Assembly: GCA_021782065.1 (NCBI GenBank)
Contig: JAJXVQ010000040.1
Coordinates: 1-9,103, forward strand
Direction: 5' to 3'
Length of the DNA stretch: 9,103 bases
Source: Pseudomonadota bacterium
GTDB lineage: Bacteria > Pseudomonadota > Gammaproteobacteria > UBA1113
Part shown: in pieces, positions 7,322 through 9,103 of the stretch
How positions within the stretch are numbered: position 1 is the first letter of the stretch
How the letters are laid out: each line of letters begins with the position of its first letter
The notes under the pieces: model-generated
Told to the model about the DNA's origin: nothing
Database searches by the model: none
The model's input: only the letters and a program-made list of their open reading frames with translations
Made by a program: the position numbers and the translations under genes

Positions 7322-8971
7322 CGTTCCGATATGGCTCCCGTTAGCCAAGCAATTGATTTTAAACGATCCGGTTATACTCAAGTTATCATACTAAGTTATG
7401 GTATGCCTGAGTATAAGTTCAATCAGACTAAAAAGCGTCTTGAAGAACAAGGCAAAGTTGTGCATATCGTAAATATATCATATCCCATCTACTGGCCAGA
7501 AAATTTAAGCATAGATGAGCGGACTAAAGTTATCATTGTCGGGCATAGTAATGCTGGAAGAGAGTACATTTTATCTAACGACAACAATCAGTCAATGCAC
7601 TTTAAGACACTTGCAGCGCTTATTAGTCAACACACTATAACAGAAGAAAAAACACCCAATTTGATCTTAAGTCTCCATAGTTGCTATGGAGGATCCGATG
7701 CCTCTGATGGGAGCAATCACGAATCGAGTTTTGCAGCAAAGTTAATTCGTGAGCTAAAACAGACGCACACAAAAAACGCGCGTATATCAGCAAGATTAGG
7801 CTCGTTCTGTGAAAACTTTCGTTCCGTTGGCACGAGAGGAGGGCATAACCTCACTAAAGCCAAAGACTCAAAAGTAATTCTTCTTTTAGACGATAAAAAT
7901 CAACTCTTACCTTCTTACCCCTATGGCTATTCTGGCAACCATCATACCGAGGCTAGAAAAACACGTGTAGAAATCTCCGATAAAGGAAAAAAACGCAGCA
8001 TTCTTCACGTTGCTGCAATAAAGGGGGATATAACTGATTCAACGCCAGACTTGGATCAAAATATAAATGCACAAGATGCAAACGGCAGTACCCCACTATA
8101 TCTGGCTGTCTTATATGGCAATACATCCTCAGTAGAGTTTTTATTGGATAAAGGGGCAGATGCAAATATAGCTGATTCAAATGGAATAACGCCTTTATAT
8201 TTGGCCGTATATAATGGCAATTTAGACATTATAGCGCAGCTGATTAACGCCACCACTGGCATAAATGTACAAAAATACTCCGGCAATACTTCGCTACATT
8301 GTGCTGTAATATGTGGCCGTGCGGACGTTGCAGAGCTACTGATTAACGCCGATGCTGACGTAAACGTAAAAGATTCCGACGGCTTCACTCCGCTCCATTA
8401 CGCTGCAATATGTGGCTATACGGACGTTGCGGAGCTGCTGATTAACGCCGGTGCTGACATAAATGCAAAAGACTTCAATGGAAATATTCCGCTACATCTC
8501 GCCGCACGAGATGGCCATATGGCCGTTGTGATACAGCTGATGAAGCATGGTGCTGACGTAAAAGCGAAAAACTCCAATGGCAATACTCCGCTACATCTCG
8601 CTGCACAAAACGGCCATATGAACGTTGTGGAGCAGCTGATTAATGAAGGCGTTGACGTAAGCGCAAAAAACTCCAATGGCTATACTCCGTTACATGCCGC
8701 TGCACAAAACGGCCATATGAACGTTGTGGCGCAGTTAATTACAGCTGGTGCTGATGTAAACGAAAAAACCCGCTACGGCAATACTCCGCGAGATCTCGCT
8801 GCACTAAAGGGCTATGAAGACGTCGCGTCGTTGATTAAAGCAAAACAGGTCAGCAGCCCCTTACACTCTCCCCTCTTCAGCGCAAGGAATTCGGTAAGTT
8901 TTTTTGAGGGCGAGAAAGAAAACCACAAGCCGCTGCCAGCTTTCAGCCCCGGACATCATCAAAGGCTTTAA
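7319..8971 (+). CDS. fusion of a C80/clan CD-like cysteine protease domain with ankyrin repeats, candidate effector
   Basis: The 550-aa protein has three parts. Residues ~1-220 are not ankyrin. Predicted strands QVIILSYG (21-28), KVVHIVNI (46-53), KVIIVGH (70-76) and NLILSLHSC (114-122) alternate with helices, and the KVIIVGHSN and SLHSCYGG motifs place a His76 and a Cys122 46 residues apart. A helix (SFAAKLIRELKQ) and ARISARLGSF follow. This order matches peptidase C80 domains of MARTX and clostridial toxins (clan CD, caspase fold), where InsP6 in the host cytosol triggers autocleavage. Fold and activity are inferred. Residues ~226-510 are about nine ankyrin units of 33 residues. Residues 511-550 are the Ser/Pro tail with LHSP, ARNSVSFF and AFSPG shared with the gene at 4855. 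No signal peptide is seen. An alpha/beta hydrolase reading of GHSNAG is less likely. The ankyrin part is certain; the protease call is moderate. Confidence 0.85.
   Translation: MRSDMAPVSQAIDFKRSGYTQVIILSYGMPEYKFNQTKKRLEEQGKVVHIVNISYPIYWPENLSIDERTKVIIVGHSNAGREYILSNDNNQSMHFKTLAALISQHTITEEKTPNLILSLHSCYGGSDASDGSNHESSFAAKLIRELKQTHTKNARISARLGSFCENFRSVGTRGGHNLTKAKDSKVILLLDDKNQLLPSYPYGYSGNHHTEARKTRVEISDKGKKRSILHVAAIKGDITDSTPDLDQNINAQDANGSTPLYLAVLYGNTSSVEFLLDKGADANIADSNGITPLYLAVYNGNLDIIAQLINATTGINVQKYSGNTSLHCAVICGRADVAELLINADADVNVKDSDGFTPLHYAAICGYTDVAELLINAGADINAKDFNGNIPLHLAARDGHMAVVIQLMKHGADVKAKNSNGNTPLHLAAQNGHMNVVEQLINEGVDVSAKNSNGYTPLHAAAQNGHMNVVAQLITAGADVNEKTRYGNTPRDLAALKGYEDVASLIKAKQVSSPLHSPLFSARNSVSFFEGEKENHKPLPAFSPGHHQRL
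8599..8729 (+). repeat. 32-bp perfect repeat in successive ankyrin units, period 99 bp
   Basis: 8599-8630 and 8698-8729 are identical over 32 bases (CGCTGCACAAAACGGCCATA...), encoding AAQNGHMNVV in two consecutive units (residues 422-454 and 455-487). This again indicates recent duplication of one unit. Confidence 0.8.
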
Positions 8972-8980
8972 TGCGAAGAA

Positions 8981-9103
8981 TAGTAGAGTTGGCCGATAAG
9001 CCGGGTTCTGTCGTGGATGATCATTCGTCTACGCGTATTGTCACCAATACGCTTTAGCAACCAACCCGGATCCCGTGCGGGCCGCACATAGATCCCTATT
9101 TGG
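8981..9103 (-). ncRNA. rnpB: RNase P RNA (class A), 3' part; 5' part beyond the window
   Basis: This is the catalytic RNA of ribonuclease P, which matures tRNA 5' ends. On the minus strand the segment reads CCAAATAGGG (9103-9094), CGGCCCGCACGGGATCCGGG, GATGAATGATC, CACGACAGAACCCGGCTTAT and CGGCC, following the 3' third of E. coli M1 RNA almost block for block. The universally conserved ACAGAAC (9011-9005, 3' strand of P4) is intact. The 3' end is set near 8981 by comparison with E. coli, which has about ten bases after the CGGTC block. It is convergent with the ankyrin gene ending at 8971. I see no strong terminator between them, so the rnpB precursor probably extends into the ankyrin 3' end. 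Confidence 0.95.

Larger units (their letters stand above)
7229..8980 (+). repeat. ankyrin cassette copy 2 (paralogous unit)
   Basis: This is the partner of 4765-6180. Promoter to ATG aligns ungapped over 80 bp (67 identical). The tail DNA is highly conserved (CCTTACACTCTCC, GCGCAAGGAATTCGGT, then AGCTTTCAGCCCCGG), and similarity continues to about 8980, exactly where rnpB begins. It differs by an inserted or exchanged N-terminal module of about 220 codons. Confidence 0.65.

Noticed and set aside
7540..7560. Alpha/beta hydrolase nucleophile elbow at GHSNAG
   Set aside because: The motif is GxSxA rather than GxSxG. The following segment and the later SLHSCYGG strand fit the His and Cys sites of clan CD proteases better. 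It is kept as an alternative in the gene entry.

Overview
The window reads as a chromosomal segment of a host-associated gammaproteobacterium, most plausibly of the Legionellales/Coxiella/Berkiella kind. This is inferred, not proven. The evidence is a gammaproteobacterial housekeeping set (guaB-guaA, tadA, divergent fur/bamE, class A RNase P RNA), two large eukaryote-style ankyrin-repeat genes, and GC-rich palindromic repeats scattered through AT-rich spacers. No 16S rRNA or other taxonomic marker is present.

Layout. Positions 1-312 hold no gene: a degraded dispersed repeat (about 28-110), a long imperfect hairpin (162-242) and a 51-bp repeat (232-282). A small unrecognised gene (313-759, minus) follows, and a second copy of the 51-bp repeat (918-968) overlaps the 3' end of tadA (959-1417, minus). 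A palindromic repeat lies in the tadA leader. Next comes the purine operon guaB-guaA (4622 down to 1567, minus), with a clear sigma70-type promoter. Diverging from guaB is the first ankyrin gene (4855-6159, plus). Then come fur (minus, TTG start at 6620) and bamE (plus) as a divergent pair, a 13-bp hairpin, and the second ankyrin gene (7319-8971, plus). The window ends inside rnpB (minus), whose 3' end lies about 10 bp past the second ankyrin gene.

The most interesting material is the two ankyrin genes. They are diverged copies of one modular cassette (about 4765-6180 and 7229-8980) flanking fur-bamE. They share a promoter with identical spacing, a nearly identical 38-bp leader with ribosome binding site, a 33-residue ankyrin array, and a Ser/Pro-rich C-terminal tail with an invariant ARNSVSFF core. 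They differ in the N-terminal module. The first starts directly in ankyrin repeats. The second carries about 220 residues that I read as a clan CD cysteine-protease domain resembling the peptidase C80 autoprocessing domain of large bacterial toxins, with candidate catalytic His76 and Cys122. The simplest hypothesis is a pair of co-regulated secreted effectors with a common C-terminal signal, one of them a protease-ankyrin fusion.

The other genes are ordinary metabolism and envelope functions: GuaB and GuaA convert IMP to XMP to GMP, TadA edits tRNA wobble adenosine, Fur is the iron-responsive repressor, and BamE is a lipoprotein of the outer-membrane protein assembly machine.
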